Positions 1 to 8,636 of a stretch of DNA of 39,315 nucleotides are shown one piece after another. The position numbers and the translations under genes were made by a program. The stretch's first letter is position 1. Each line of letters starts with the position of its first letter. Under the pieces are notes generated by a model. That model saw nothing but the letters and a program-made list of their open reading frames with translations. It did no database searches and was not told where the DNA came from. The DNA is from Gammaproteobacteria bacterium (GTDB lineage Bacteria > Pseudomonadota > Gammaproteobacteria > Pseudomonadales > Pseudohongiellaceae), in NCBI GenBank assembly GCA_003514305.1, contig DORE01000108.1, positions 13,478 through 52,792 on the forward strand. Direction: 5' to 3'.

Positions 1-171
1 TTGAGTGTGAATCAGGCGCGGCAGGTAAGGCGGCTCTGTCAGCGATTCATTGCGCTGAACAGAGTGCGTGAATTGGAAAATCTGCTGGATGTGAGATACA
101 AAAAAGGGCGAGACTTCATACATGCCCTTCATAAGGCTTTACAAAGCCCATGCGAGAAAGCCGCAGAATGA
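1..171 (+). CDS. C-terminal part of an unknown protein (cut by window start)
   Basis: The frame is open from base 1 to a TGA at 169-171 and gives about 56 residues. The peptide is basic and rich in Arg, Leu and Glu and looks helical; it has no signal peptide or membrane segment in the visible part. The stop overlaps the start of the next gene in an ATGA arrangement (168-171), so it is probably translationally coupled to the SPL-family protein. A TTG occupies bases 1-3, but the true start may lie upstream. I do not recognise the family. Confidence 0.55.
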   Translation: MSVNQARQVRRLCQRFIALNRVRELENLLDVRYKKGRDFIHALHKALQSPCEKAAE

Positions 172-1154
172 AATTTTCAGCCGTTTACATCGAACGAGAG
201 ATCTCTGAGCATGACTCGGTAAAACGCATAATCGCCAAGGTACGGGAAGTGCCAATCATCACGATTGAGCGTTATGGTGAAGTTTTCAACCGTACCGGAC
301 AGAACTTTAGGATCCAGAAGCGAGCACCCGCATTAATTCTTGCAAAAAAGCATGGAAAAACGGTGCTGCCAGCCCCCGAAGGTTATGGCTTTGAACAGGG
401 CCGTGGGTTCTATTTTTCCCACATGCTGAACTGTTTATACGACTGTCGCTACTGTTTTCTGCAGGGGATGTATCGTTCAGCGCATTACGTGCTTTTTGTA
501 AATTTTGAGGATTTTATGACGGGCATTGATACTGAGGCCTCCAATCATGAGGGAAAAACTGTGTTTTACAGTGGCTACGATTGCGACAGTCTGGCGATGG
601 AGCCGATAAGCGCTTTTTGTGAGAGTTTTATTCCGTTTTTTGCAAAAAGGCCTAAGTCGATTTTGGAGATCCGTACAAAGAGCACTCAAGTTCGTCAGCT
701 ATTGGGTTTCGAGGCGGTCGATAACTGTATCATCGCAATGAGCTTCACTCCCGAAGCTGCATCGAACCGATGGGAACATAAAGTTCCGACTCTAGGCAAA
801 CGCCTGCAGGCCATAAAAAAGCTGCAGCTTGCCGGTTGGAAGGTAGCTGTCAGATTTGAACCGGTTATTGCTGATAAAGCTGTCGAAGCTGATTACGATG
901 CGTTGTTTAAGCAAATATTCAGCGTCCTGTCAGCAGATGAACTGCACTCTGTGAGCCTGGGAGAATTTCGTCTGCCAGTACAGTTCCACAAAGCTCTGGT
1001 AAAGCTTTATCCGGAAGAAGATCTCCTGGCACGGGAAACCGCTCAGCATGACGGCATACTGTCCCTGGTGGAAGGGGGCGAAGCGCTTCTCAGATCGCTA
1101 GAGGATAAGCTTTTCAGCTATGTTGACCGATCTTGTTATTATCGATGCGCCTAG
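168..1154 (+). CDS. SPL-family radical SAM protein (spore photoproduct lyase-like)
   Basis: A radical SAM enzyme of about 328 residues related to spore photoproduct lyase. The motif HMLNCLYDCRYCFLQG carries the C-x3-C-x2-C triad (about C89, C93, C96) that binds the 4Fe-4S cluster and SAM. In sporeformers SPL repairs the thymine dimer 5-thyminyl-5,6-dihydrothymine; proteobacterial homologues in non-sporulating cells have no firmly known substrate, so DNA repair is only a family-level guess. I chose the ATG at 168 over the one at 150 because it makes a 4-base overlap with the upstream stop and begins with the conserved-looking MKFS. An SDR gene follows 58 bases downstream. Confidence 0.85.
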   Translation: MKFSAVYIEREISEHDSVKRIIAKVREVPIITIERYGEVFNRTGQNFRIQKRAPALILAKKHGKTVLPAPEGYGFEQGRGFYFSHMLNCLYDCRYCFLQGMYRSAHYVLFVNFEDFMTGIDTEASNHEGKTVFYSGYDCDSLAMEPISAFCESFIPFFAKRPKSILEIRTKSTQVRQLLGFEAVDNCIIAMSFTPEAASNRWEHKVPTLGKRLQAIKKLQLAGWKVAVRFEPVIADKAVEADYDALFKQIFSVLSADELHSVSLGEFRLPVQFHKALVKLYPEEDLLARETAQHDGILSLVEGGEALLRSLEDKLFSYVDRSCYYRCA

Positions 1155-1212
1155 TTTTGATTTGTGAAATGCGTCAAGCTGCTGTGGCGAATATGAGCCT
1201 GGGGGAATTCAG

Positions 1213-1932
1213 ATGACGTCAATCGGTCGGGGAGTCGCAATCATCACGGGAGCCTCCTCGGGTATCGGTTTGGCTTGCAGTAAAGCGTTCCTTGCTGCTG
1301 GGTTTGAGGTGGTGGGTCTGGCCAGAGACTTTTCCAAAACGGATCTGGACCATTCAAATTTAAGAAAAGAATGTTTGGATTTGTCATGCTCAGAGGCAGT
1401 CCAGAGGGTACTTCCTTCTATACTCAATTCCCTCACGGAGCCTCTGAAGGTCTTGGTCTGTAACGCGGGTATCGGAAAGATTGGGTACCTAGAGCAACTC
1501 GCTGTTGCAGATATCGAAAAAGTTCTTGCGACTAATTTACTCGGCCATATCTTGATCACTAAATACTGTTTGCCGATTCTTAAACAGCAAAACGAATGCT
1601 CTGATCTTATCTTTATCGGCTCCGAATCGGCTCGGCAAGGTGGTAAAGAGGGAAGTGTATACAGTGCGAGTAAATTTGGTCTCCGTGGTTTCGCGCAATC
1701 TCTTCGTTCAGAGTGCGCAAAGGCGGGTGTAAGGGTTAACTTGATTAATCCGGGTGCAGTTCGGAGCTCCTTCTTTGACGATCTGCACTTTGAACCAGGA
1801 CCAGGAGACGAGAATGCTATCTTGCCCGCCGACGTCGCGGCTATGGCTCTCACGGCAGTTAACCTGCGCGCCGGTACAGTGCTTGATGAAATTAACATGT
1901 CGCCGCTCACAAAGGTATGGCAATCAAAATAA
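1213..1932 (+). CDS. Short-chain dehydrogenase/reductase (SDR)
   Basis: A classical SDR of 239 residues. TGASSGIG at residues 12-19 is the NAD(P)-binding glycine motif, VCNAG near 82-86 is the stabilising NAG motif, and the catalytic set is a serine near 137-139, Tyr150 and Lys154 in YSASK. It probably reduces or oxidises an alcohol/ketone in the cytoplasm; the substrate cannot be told from sequence. It follows the SPL-family gene by 58 bases on the same strand and may be co-transcribed. A small hairpin lies downstream (1997-2011). Confidence 0.88.
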   Translation: MTSIGRGVAIITGASSGIGLACSKAFLAAGFEVVGLARDFSKTDLDHSNLRKECLDLSCSEAVQRVLPSILNSLTEPLKVLVCNAGIGKIGYLEQLAVADIEKVLATNLLGHILITKYCLPILKQQNECSDLIFIGSESARQGGKEGSVYSASKFGLRGFAQSLRSECAKAGVRVNLINPGAVRSSFFDDLHFEPGPGDENAILPADVAAMALTAVNLRAGTVLDEINMSPLTKVWQSK

Positions 1933-1996
1933 TAATTACCGATTAGCTGAACTTGATCTGACGTTGTGGTGCTGGAACAAAACAAGAAGGCGAACT

Positions 1997-2011
1997 GCGA
2001 CAGTTTGTCGC
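1997..2011 (+). terminator. Small hairpin after the SDR gene, possible terminator
   Basis: GCGACA and TGTCGC form a perfect 6-bp stem around the loop GTT, about 65 bases after the SDR stop, followed by an A/T-rich run without a clean U tract. It lies in the 235-base spacer before copC, which otherwise holds no visible gene. Termination is plausible but unproven. Confidence 0.35.
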
Positions 2012-2167
2012 GGCTAAAAATTAGATTTTTGCTAGGTCCGCGGCTGCCGGGATGCGATACTGCTGTCTCGATTGCAAGTTGTATCGATCGGTGTCGATTT
2101 TTGCACCGTCTCTTCGTAGCCAAATGTTTTTGTCAGCTAAGTTAAGCAACTAGCGAGAGTAAAAGGA

Positions 2168-2551
2168 ATGAAATCACAAAGATACGTTCAGAAATTTTGC
2201 CTAACAGTGTTCACAGCGTTAGGAGTCGCAGTAAGCGTCAACGCACATACGGGATTAAAGGAATCGATACCGGCTGCTGGTTCCACGGTCCAAACTGCCC
2301 CGTCGCAAATAGTGTTGATGTTTACGGGCCCGGTTCGACTCATTAAGCTCGATGTGGTTGGAGAAACCGAGGCTCAGGTTTCTTTTCGTCGGTCATCGCA
2401 ACCAGAATCCATATATCGAGTCGCTTTGGCAGGTTTAGCCAAAGGAGAGTATGAGGTGGAGTGGGCCGCGATCGGTGCAGACGGGCACACGATGGCGGAT
2501 TCATTCCGGTTTGTGTTGGACTTCACCAACATTGAGTCTTCTGCCCCATAA
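2168..2551 (+). CDS. copC: CopC-family periplasmic copper-binding protein
   Basis: A CopC/PcoC/YobA-type protein of 127 residues. A signal peptide ends at about VNA, so that His27 becomes the mature N-terminus; in CopC this residue is a Cu(II) ligand. The other Cu(II) ligands are present in ADGH (Asp105, His107) within the typical C-terminal strand pair. The start is the ATG at 2168 with AAAGGA upstream. A CopD-type membrane protein follows 61 bases downstream; together they fit periplasmic copper binding and passage to the membrane. The two other CopC-like proteins here (6430-6939 and 8003-8590) lack these ligands. Confidence 0.85.
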   Translation: MKSQRYVQKFCLTVFTALGVAVSVNAHTGLKESIPAAGSTVQTAPSQIVLMFTGPVRLIKLDVVGETEAQVSFRRSSQPESIYRVALAGLAKGEYEVEWAAIGADGHTMADSFRFVLDFTNIESSAP

Positions 2552-2612
2552 CGCCGAGGGTTTGTGAAATGGTCCTGGACCCTCCCCGAAATCGGGTAGG
2601 CAATTGGTTCTC

Positions 2613-3578
2613 ATGTTTATTACACCCAGCTGGGAATTACTCAGCGTTTTAAGCAAAGTAGTCATTTATCTAGGTGCTGCAAGTGCATTTGGTGGATCCT
2701 TTTGTCTTGTCAACTACAGTGACGAAAAGCACGCTGCTTTACAAAAGGTGCTGATATTGCATCTGGCTGGCGCTCTGCTTGGCCTTCAGGCGGTTGCTGC
2801 CGGGTTTCTGGCACAAGTAGGTACAGCTAATAATTCTGGCCTGGCAGGTGCCTTTGATCAGAAAATGGCGAGCCTGCTACTTGATACGCAAATTGGAGAT
2901 CTAAGCTTATTGCGTGCTATCGGATTTGTCATATTGATAGGCTCCGGGATCTTTTTTTATCATGCTTCCCGACAGCAGGGCCGAACACTCAGCCGGCGCT
3001 TTTACCAACGATTCTTTGCTTTGAATACTGTTGGTTTTACTTTTCTTCTACTCAGTTTCCGCTTTGGTGGTCATGTTTCGGTGCAGTCCATGCCCGTGCA
3101 ATTGGCGCTCGCGATTCATTTCACGATGTACGCACTTTGGATTGGCTCTTTGTATCCGCTTTTGGTGATTTCCCGAACAGAGCGAGTCGCCGAACTGAGA
3201 GTAAGTTTAGAAAGATTCTCGAAACATGCCATTTTGATTGTCTCTCTGCTTCTGATCAGTGGACTGACGCTGATGTTCAGCCTCATACATTCAATTACGG
3301 AGTTATTCACCACGACCTATGGCCTGGCTCTTCTGTTTAAATTACTGTTGGTGATCAGCTTATTAGGCATTGCGGCGCTGAATAAATTCTCCATAGTGCC
3401 GAGACTTTTGCTGCAAACCGACGTTGCTAAGTTTCAGCGCTCATTAAGAATTGAAATCGCGGTTGCAGCTGTCCTGCTTCTGCTGACGGCGTGTCTTTCC
3501 ACAGCCTTGGGCCCTGCAATGCATGGAGATGGGCGGCTGGCCTACAATCCAGCCTGTGAGCTTGACGTTTTAGGCTAA
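2613..3578 (+). CDS. copD: CopD-family copper resistance membrane protein
   Basis: A polytopic inner-membrane protein of about 321 residues with roughly eight hydrophobic segments, matching the CopD/PcoD/YebZ pattern in length and organisation and standing directly after copC. CopD proteins are thought to take up or relay copper from CopC across or into the membrane. His residues in or near membrane segments (for example in GGHVS and AIHFTMYALW) are possible copper ligands. The ATG at 2613 is preferred, with GGGTAGG upstream; a TTG at 2604 is in frame but lies too close to that motif. No copAB is visible. Confidence 0.8.
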   Translation: MFITPSWELLSVLSKVVIYLGAASAFGGSFCLVNYSDEKHAALQKVLILHLAGALLGLQAVAAGFLAQVGTANNSGLAGAFDQKMASLLLDTQIGDLSLLRAIGFVILIGSGIFFYHASRQQGRTLSRRFYQRFFALNTVGFTFLLLSFRFGGHVSVQSMPVQLALAIHFTMYALWIGSLYPLLVISRTERVAELRVSLERFSKHAILIVSLLLISGLTLMFSLIHSITELFTTTYGLALLFKLLLVISLLGIAALNKFSIVPRLLLQTDVAKFQRSLRIEIAVAAVLLLLTACLSTALGPAMHGDGRLAYNPACELDVLG

Positions 3579-4010
3579 ATGCTGATCAAAGACATTTGAA
3601 CAATTACAGCAAAACGAAGAAGTCAAACGTGGTCTTCTTTGAATCACGATCGGCGCCCTCTCGTGGGACTTCAAGAAATTCGTAGGCACGAGTACCGAAA
3701 ATGGCGCAATCATACCTGTGTGTTATTGAGGGCGTGCAGGAGCAGAACTGTTCCACTTTCTCAAATTTTATCAACGGGATTGAAGATAGCCCATTCGCGG
3801 ACGATGTAGACCTGCGGCGTTTCATTGTTTTTTGTGCCGGGATCAGCAAATCACACTCAGATTGTTTCATTTCGATGACCTAATAAAGCTCGGAGCGCAA
3901 AGTGGTGATCAAAATAGATTTGCAATACAGACAGCTGACTAAATTGACATGCCGAATGTCTTTGATCGGATTGCCAAGGTAACGATTGCTGTGTTCGTCT
4001 TTCCAACGCT
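3579..4010. other. Gene-poor spacer after copD, no supported gene
   Basis: The gap between copD and the serine hydrolase totals 872 bases. In this first half short frames are open on both strands, but none resembles a known protein and most are broken by stops within 60-90 codons. A plus-strand frame from about 3653 to 3728 gives a protein-like stretch ending at a stop, which could be part of the same decayed gene as the PDZ remnant that follows; this is not established. Confidence 0.4.
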
Positions 4011-4216
4011 GAGGATGTGCTGATTGACCAGGTCCAGCAAGGCTATGCGGTATGGATAATAGGGTTATGGAAGGTGACATAATCATAGCGCTAGATTGTC
4101 AAGTTATTTCAAATCTCGAAGCGGTGAGATCAGCAACTCGAGCAGGGCCACGCGTCAAGGTGCTTCAGATTGCTCGAAGAGGACAAGCACTAAAGCTTTT
4201 GATTCCCTCGTCATAG
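4011..4216 (+). pseudogene. Frameshifted PDZ-domain remnant
   Basis: Two overlapping plus-strand frames join into a recognisable PDZ domain. The first (4011 to about 4064) reads EDVLIDQVQQGYAV; the second (about 4067-4216) continues MEGDIIIALDCQVIS, then an LEAV helix and a final strand, before a TAG at 4214-4216. This is the usual PDZ order: ligand-binding strand, the GD-x-I-x-x-x-D/N-G-like turn, helix, last strand. A frame change near 4060-4070 is needed to join them. PDZ domains of this kind close HtrA/DegP-type or carboxy-terminal proteases, but I see no protease domain upstream. Probably a dead gene fragment. Confidence 0.55.
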
Positions 4217-4450
4217 GAGTTACTGCCCAGCATGGGCACCACTGCGCACTAAAAAGAGTGCCTCCTTGGCCGATCTATCTAAGGGTAGGATTTGTTACGC
4301 CGTAAACGCGTGCGCAGTTACCGTTGCCGTGTGTCTCGGCTGGTACGAGTACCGTGAGCACTCCGTCATAAGTCTATTTTCAGGGCACTATTGGTTTAAT
4401 GAGTGCCTAGCAATTTGCGCGATGGCCCTTAAAACATTCAGGTTATTACT
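4217..4450. other. Spacer before the serine hydrolase
   Basis: This stretch holds a 74-codon open frame (4266-4490) that overlaps the serine hydrolase start. It has no family resemblance, an odd cysteine-rich composition and no clear ribosome-binding site, so I do not call it a gene. The promoter of the hydrolase should lie here; I see no strong consensus match. Confidence 0.4.
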
Positions 4451-5623
4451 TTGTCATCACTCACTTATTTTCTATCGCTTTTCCGCCTGATCCCGAAATT
4501 AGTTAGATCATTTCTCATATTTTGCCTTTGCAGTGGCGCTTCAGCTGATGATCCGTTTGAATACTCAAATCTGAACTACAACTTTTCTGCCTACGTTGAC
4601 TGGTTGGACAATTTGCTTAAAGATCAAAAGATTCCCGGCGCGGCTCTTGCGATCGTCTCTCGAGAGGGGATCATGCATCTGGAAACCTGGGGAGTACGCG
4701 AGGTTGGTCAAAGGGCGCCAGTCACGACAGATTCGATTTTCCGGATCGCGTCCATGTCAAAAACTTTTGCTGGTGCGGCAGCGACACTGCTCGTTGAGCA
4801 AAATCTGCAAAGTTGGGACACCCGCATCGCTGACCTGTTCCCCAATCTCCGCTTGGGAAACGGCGTCAGTTATCGATCTATCACACTCAAACAGGTTGCG
4901 AGTCATTCGACTGGTCTCATGCCGCATTCCTATTCGAATTTGCTTGATGACGGCATTGGCTATGACCTAATTAAAAATCGATTTGGTGAAATCCCTGCAG
5001 TGTGCAAGCCCGGAAGATGCTACGGTTACCAAAATGTGGTGTTTTCGCTCATCGGAGACGTTGTTGAAGAGAGTACCGGTTTCACCTATGGCCGATATCT
5101 TGAAGAGCAAATATTTCAACCATTAGGTATGGTCTCGGCAAGCGTTGGTCTGGATCCCTATCAAAGCGACCCCCATGCTACTGCACCTCATAAAAAACAC
5201 CGCGGTCAATGGCGGCCTGTAGCCACCAACCCTGCCTATTACACGACCGCCCCAGCTGCCGGCATTAATGCCAGCGTGTTCGATATGACGATGTGGCTGC
5301 GGGCAAATCTTGGTGCATTTCCGGAACTATTTGACGAGGAAGTCTTGAATCAACTGCATACACCAGTAATAAAGACCCCTTATGGGAACTACTTTAACCG
5401 CTGGGATAATCTGGAAAACGCTTATTATGGCATTGGTTGGCGGGTGTTTGACCTGTCTGGATTGCGTGTTGTCCACCACGGCGGCGGTATACGAGGTTAT
5501 CGTTCGGAGATGGCATTCTCAGACGAGGCCAATATTGGCCTCGTATTACTTATAAACGCCGAATCAAGTTCGATTAATGACGTAATCCCCACATTTTTTG
5601 AGCACCTCACCAACACACTTTGA
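4451..5623 (+). CDS. Serine hydrolase of the beta-lactamase / class C PBP family
   Basis: An exported or membrane-anchored serine hydrolase of 390 residues. The three active-site motifs are SxxK in SMSK (Ser101-Lys104), YxN in GYQN (Tyr193-Asn195) and HxG in HHGGG (about 343-345). This is the AmpC/EstB/D-aminopeptidase fold; members are esterases, peptidases or cell-wall hydrolases far more often than true beta-lactamases. A hydrophobic N-terminus ending near GASA suggests export. No ATG is available: the only in-frame start after an upstream TAA is the TTG at 4451, with a weak CAGG before it. The nitroreductase gene starts 17 bases after its stop. Confidence 0.82.
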   Translation: MSSLTYFLSLFRLIPKLVRSFLIFCLCSGASADDPFEYSNLNYNFSAYVDWLDNLLKDQKIPGAALAIVSREGIMHLETWGVREVGQRAPVTTDSIFRIASMSKTFAGAAATLLVEQNLQSWDTRIADLFPNLRLGNGVSYRSITLKQVASHSTGLMPHSYSNLLDDGIGYDLIKNRFGEIPAVCKPGRCYGYQNVVFSLIGDVVEESTGFTYGRYLEEQIFQPLGMVSASVGLDPYQSDPHATAPHKKHRGQWRPVATNPAYYTTAPAAGINASVFDMTMWLRANLGAFPELFDEEVLNQLHTPVIKTPYGNYFNRWDNLENAYYGIGWRVFDLSGLRVVHHGGGIRGYRSEMAFSDEANIGLVLLINAESSSINDVIPTFFEHLTNTL

Positions 5624-5640
5624 TATCACAGGAACTTACC

Positions 5641-6378
5641 ATGGCTTCAGTCATCGGTTTACTGAAATCGCACCGAAGTATTCGAAAATTCACCGAAGAA
5701 AGAATCCCACCCGACTTACTGCAGACCTTATTTGAGGCGGGGCAAGCGGCAGCAACGTCCAGTTTTCTGCAGGGTTCTACAATCATTCGCGTCACTGATC
5801 CTGCCAATCGCATGGAGCTAGCTGAATTGGCTGGTAATCAAAAATATGTCCAAACGGCTGCAGAGTTCCTCGTATTTTGTGCTGACCTCAAGCGCCCGGG
5901 CAACTACTGTAAAACTTACGGAAAGCCTTTTGAGGGTGATTTTACCGAGCATTTCATCATAGCCACTGTCGATGTGGCACTGATGGCACAGAGTCTTGTC
6001 ACCGCTGCTGAGTCTGAAGGCCTGGGGATTTGTTATATTGGTGGTATTCGCAATAATCCGGACAACGTTTCGGCGTTATTGCGCCTGCCTTTAAATGTTT
6101 ATCCGGTATTTGGGCTATGTTTGGGCTATCCTGACCAAGATCCGGAGATTAAGCCGCGCCTGCCTGTGCCGGTTGTGGTGAAGCAGGATTATTACAACGA
6201 GGAGGGCGATGCTGCTCGAATCGAGGCGTATGACGAGGCAATACGAGAGTATTATCAGAATCGCACGGGTGGTGGGCACGGAATCAGCTGGTCAGAGCAG
6301 GTCGCTACCTTGCTGTCGGAAAAATCCCGACCTCATATGAGAAAGTTTCTGGCCGATCAGGGGTTTTTATTTAAGTAG
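5641..6378 (+). CDS. nfsA: NfsA-type oxygen-insensitive NADPH nitroreductase
   Basis: A flavin reductase of 245 residues in the NfsA group. The N-terminus has the family signature HRSIRKFTEE, followed by AAATSSFLQGSTIIRV, which helps bind FMN. The C-terminus has AYDEAIREYYQNR and SRPHMRKFLADQGF, characteristic of NfsA rather than NfsB. NfsA enzymes reduce nitroaromatics, quinones and related compounds in two-electron steps with NADPH in the cytoplasm. The ATG at 5641 has AGGAA eight bases upstream; a TTG at 5620 overlapping the previous stop is less likely. Probably co-transcribed with the hydrolase 17 bases upstream. FMN rather than F420 is expected. Confidence 0.85.
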   Translation: MASVIGLLKSHRSIRKFTEERIPPDLLQTLFEAGQAAATSSFLQGSTIIRVTDPANRMELAELAGNQKYVQTAAEFLVFCADLKRPGNYCKTYGKPFEGDFTEHFIIATVDVALMAQSLVTAAESEGLGICYIGGIRNNPDNVSALLRLPLNVYPVFGLCLGYPDQDPEIKPRLPVPVVVKQDYYNEEGDAARIEAYDEAIREYYQNRTGGGHGISWSEQVATLLSEKSRPHMRKFLADQGFLFK

Positions 6379-6429
6379 CCCCTGCTGAATTTGGCCGATT
6401 GCTTTACTGATGGCTTAGACGTAGTGTTT

Positions 6430-6939
6430 TTATTTCGAGTCCGATGTAATGTCCACCGTCCGATAGGAGCCCGTTTCCGGCAGTACCTCTACTTTACCTT
6501 CAGACTCCAAATCGATGGTTTCTGAGGGTGGCACGGCGCCTGGTCCGAAAGCAAACCTGAATTCTCCGTTGACCAAACCACGGCGATCATCAGTGACAGA
6601 CCACTGAGCGATGTAATACGCTGACGTCGGAAGATCTTCAGGGATTGGTAGAACAAAATTATTGTTCATCCGATTTGGGTCATAGGTAAAACCAATATTG
6701 ATCCACTGGCCTTCTGCGGAATACAAAGCGAGCTTCAACAAGCGTACGTCGACACGAAAGCTCATGGTTATCATGCGTGGTGGGTCCGTCAAAACAGAAT
6801 CATCTTTTGGAAAAGTCACGCCAGGTGTCAGGATGCCATGGCTATGTTGGGCCACTGCTAAAGAAGCGGCCAGTACTGACAGGCAGAAGATCGAAACGCG
6901 TGTTGCTGGTAGACAACCGTTTAAACGAAATCTTGTCAT
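6430..6939 (-). CDS. Secreted CopC-like domain protein lacking copper ligands
   Basis: A secreted protein of 169 residues. A signal peptide ends near AVAQ, and the following residues HSHG could bind metal. The rest follows the CopC-like beta-sandwich pattern, ending in the strand GEFRFAFGPGAVPPS. The Asp-x-His pair that binds Cu(II) in true CopC is replaced by DDRR. It is clearly related to the protein at 8003-8590: shared elements are VRLLK/VRLVK, LPIP, YYIAQW/YYIAEW and FAFGP. The ATG at 6939 is preferred because AAGGA stands ten bases before it; longer frames would overlap the thioesterase. It lies 49 bases after the thioesterase stop, probably in one transcript. Function unknown; copper binding is doubtful. 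Confidence 0.72.
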   Translation of the reverse strand: MTRFRLNGCLPATRVSIFCLSVLAASLAVAQHSHGILTPGVTFPKDDSVLTDPPRMITMSFRVDVRLLKLALYSAEGQWINIGFTYDPNRMNNNFVLPIPEDLPTSAYYIAQWSVTDDRRGLVNGEFRFAFGPGAVPPSETIDLESEGKVEVLPETGSYRTVDITSDSK

Positions 6940-6988
6940 GCTTTTCTGTTCCTTGTGGCTAGAATCTATTGATGAACAATGCCGTTTC

Positions 6989-7807
6989 CTAGGGCATTGG
7001 CGGAACACTTGGCGTATCGAAATAGACCATGCATTGGCGGGTGAGCGCACAGAGCTGTCCATGTTCCGTGTAGATTCTACCTGATTGCTGGGTATAACCA
7101 TTTTCTGCTGAATCCACAACAAATTCGAGGAAGAACCAGTCTCCTGCGGCAGAGTCCGGGGTCATCACAAATTCTAGATTCCAGGTGAGAGAACTGCTTG
7201 GCACAACCGGTTTTCGGAAGTGAGATAAGATCACTGGCGGTGGTATGTCAGCAAGAGCAACGAGCTTTTCTGTGGGAAATTGTTCGAGTGGGGTTTTGTG
7301 TCTCACCCAGAAGCTCAGATTTCTGGCGGCTTTTCCTGAATAAGGGAGCCCATCGCTTGTCCAGATGCCATCAAAAAAGGAGAGGAATGAGGGAAGTCTC
7401 TTGCGGTAGTCACTGAACGAAATGCCGCCCTCGCGAGGATGAACTTTGACAGGCTCGGCACCGACCGTCAGGCCTGGTCGATCTATTCCGAATACTCCCA
7501 TTGCTTGTAGACACAGCGCTCCTCCCGAAAAAACTTTTCCTACCATTTGCGTCACATTGCGTCCTTGTCTTTGAACGCTGGCTCTTGCTTCGATTTTTCC
7601 AGGAGGCAAAGGCGCGATGAATGACACCATCAAGGAGCGCATAGGAATTTCTTTTGGAATCAGCTTGCGCATAGCCGTAACCGCAAAGGCCGCTGCGAGC
7701 CCGCCGAAGGCAGATCTTCCTTGCGACCAAGCCTTCGAAAAATGGGTGGAATTTTCCTCGCTGGCTTCTAGCTCCTCGAGAATAGTTAAAAATCCTGCTT
7801 GTTCCAT
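6989..7807 (-). CDS. Thioesterase-superfamily (double hotdog) protein
   Basis: A cytoplasmic protein of 272 residues with the pattern of the TesB-like/4HBT_3 double-hotdog thioesterases. An N-terminal WSQGRSAFGGLAAAF helix region and MRSLMVSFIAPLPPG strand are typical, and a second hotdog occupies roughly residues 140-265. Such enzymes hydrolyse acyl-CoA thioesters; the acyl group is unknown. It stands between two secreted CopC-like genes, the left one on the same strand and the right one divergent, an odd context for an acyl-CoA enzyme. No clear ribosome-binding site is seen before the ATG at 7807. Confidence 0.78.
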   Translation of the reverse strand: MEQAGFLTILEELEASEENSTHFSKAWSQGRSAFGGLAAAFAVTAMRKLIPKEIPMRSLMVSFIAPLPPGKIEARASVQRQGRNVTQMVGKVFSGGALCLQAMGVFGIDRPGLTVGAEPVKVHPREGGISFSDYRKRLPSFLSFFDGIWTSDGLPYSGKAARNLSFWVRHKTPLEQFPTEKLVALADIPPPVILSHFRKPVVPSSSLTWNLEFVMTPDSAAGDWFFLEFVVDSAENGYTQQSGRIYTEHGQLCALTRQCMVYFDTPSVPPMP

Positions 7808-8002
7808 AATGCGGGGTGTCTGTGGTTCCGAAAATGATTCCTGTGTTGATTCTGACTAAGTATACGCTGGATAGACTGTGGTATTCTTTACCTCGACGTT
7901 ACCGGCATTGGTGATAATCCGAACGGTTTTTGCAAGCTTCTAAGGTCAAAACGCGGATGCGAGACGAACAGAGTGATGAACGTTATAGATCTAGATAGTA
8001 CC

Positions 8003-8590
8003 ATGAAGCATGTCACTTTGGTGGTCGTTGCTCTCTACAATCTGTCCTTTCAGGTCTCGGCACAAAGTCCAGCGGTAATACAGAGTTCACATTACGCACC
8101 TGAGCACCGCTTGGCAGCGGAAGCATCCACGATACCTTTTAACGACGAAGTTCTTGAAGTAGCGCCTGAGGCGCTCAGTATTGAATTTCCTGTCGCTGTG
8201 AGGCTTGTTAAATTCACATTGCGCAAGGACAACCGCGAATGGGTCGATATCAACTTTCGCTATATGCCGGCAGCAGAAGTTCGTTATAGTCTTCCGATAC
8301 CCGACCTCTCAAATGCGAAGTACTATATTGCTGAGTGGGCGGTGCTGGGCAACGATGACCAACTAATTCGCGGTAGTTTCAGTTTTGCATTTGGTCCAGA
8401 AGCCCAAGCCCCTTCTTATCATCGGGCGGCAGAAGAGTTGATTCTGCGCCAGCGCTATGGCGACCCGACAATTCGATATGTTGCACCGCCCCGAACACAG
8501 ATTATAATCGATCAGGAGCCTCGCCGGTTTGATCCGCCGTTCACCATCAACCTTGAGGTGGAGCGGAGCGGTTCAAACCTTCTTAATTAG
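8003..8590 (+). CDS. Secreted CopC-like domain protein, paralogue of 6430-6939
   Basis: A secreted protein of about 195 residues. MKHVTLVVVALYN begins a signal peptide ending near VSAQ. The middle has the CopC-like sandwich, with VRLVKF, LPIPDLSNAKYYIAEW and the strand GSFSFAFGPEAQAPS, closely matching the paralogue on the other side of the thioesterase gene. None of the CopC copper ligands is kept: there is no N-terminal His and the DGH turn is GNDDQ. A C-terminal extension of about 55 residues rich in Pro, Arg and Ile follows. The ATG at 8003 gives a clean signal peptide; the ATG at 7976 is an alternative start. Confidence 0.7.
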   Translation: MKHVTLVVVALYNLSFQVSAQSPAVIQSSHYAPEHRLAAEASTIPFNDEVLEVAPEALSIEFPVAVRLVKFTLRKDNREWVDINFRYMPAAEVRYSLPIPDLSNAKYYIAEWAVLGNDDQLIRGSFSFAFGPEAQAPSYHRAAEELILRQRYGDPTIRYVAPPRTQIIIDQEPRRFDPPFTINLEVERSGSNLLN

Positions 8591-8604
8591 TGCGTCTAAT
8601 TAAG
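8582..8604. terminator. Perfect inverted repeat between convergent genes
   Basis: CTTAATTAG (8582-8590) and CTAATTAAG (8596-8604) are exact inverted repeats around TGCGT. The left arm contains the stop codon of the CopC-like gene, and the minus-strand gene at 8637 ends just beyond. The position suits a shared bidirectional terminator, although the stem is A/T-rich and has no clear T tract. Confidence 0.5.
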
Positions 8605-8636
8605 TTATGTTGTCCAGTTGGGTGTGCATGCGATTA

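Noticed and set aside
4266..4490. 74-codon plus-strand ORF before the hydrolase
   Set aside because: It overlaps the hydrolase start, has odd cysteine-rich composition and no ribosome-binding site.
4451..5623. True class C beta-lactamase
   Set aside because: Motifs SMSK, YQN and HHG fit the family, but length, context and sequence are typical of esterase/peptidase members, so resistance cannot be claimed.
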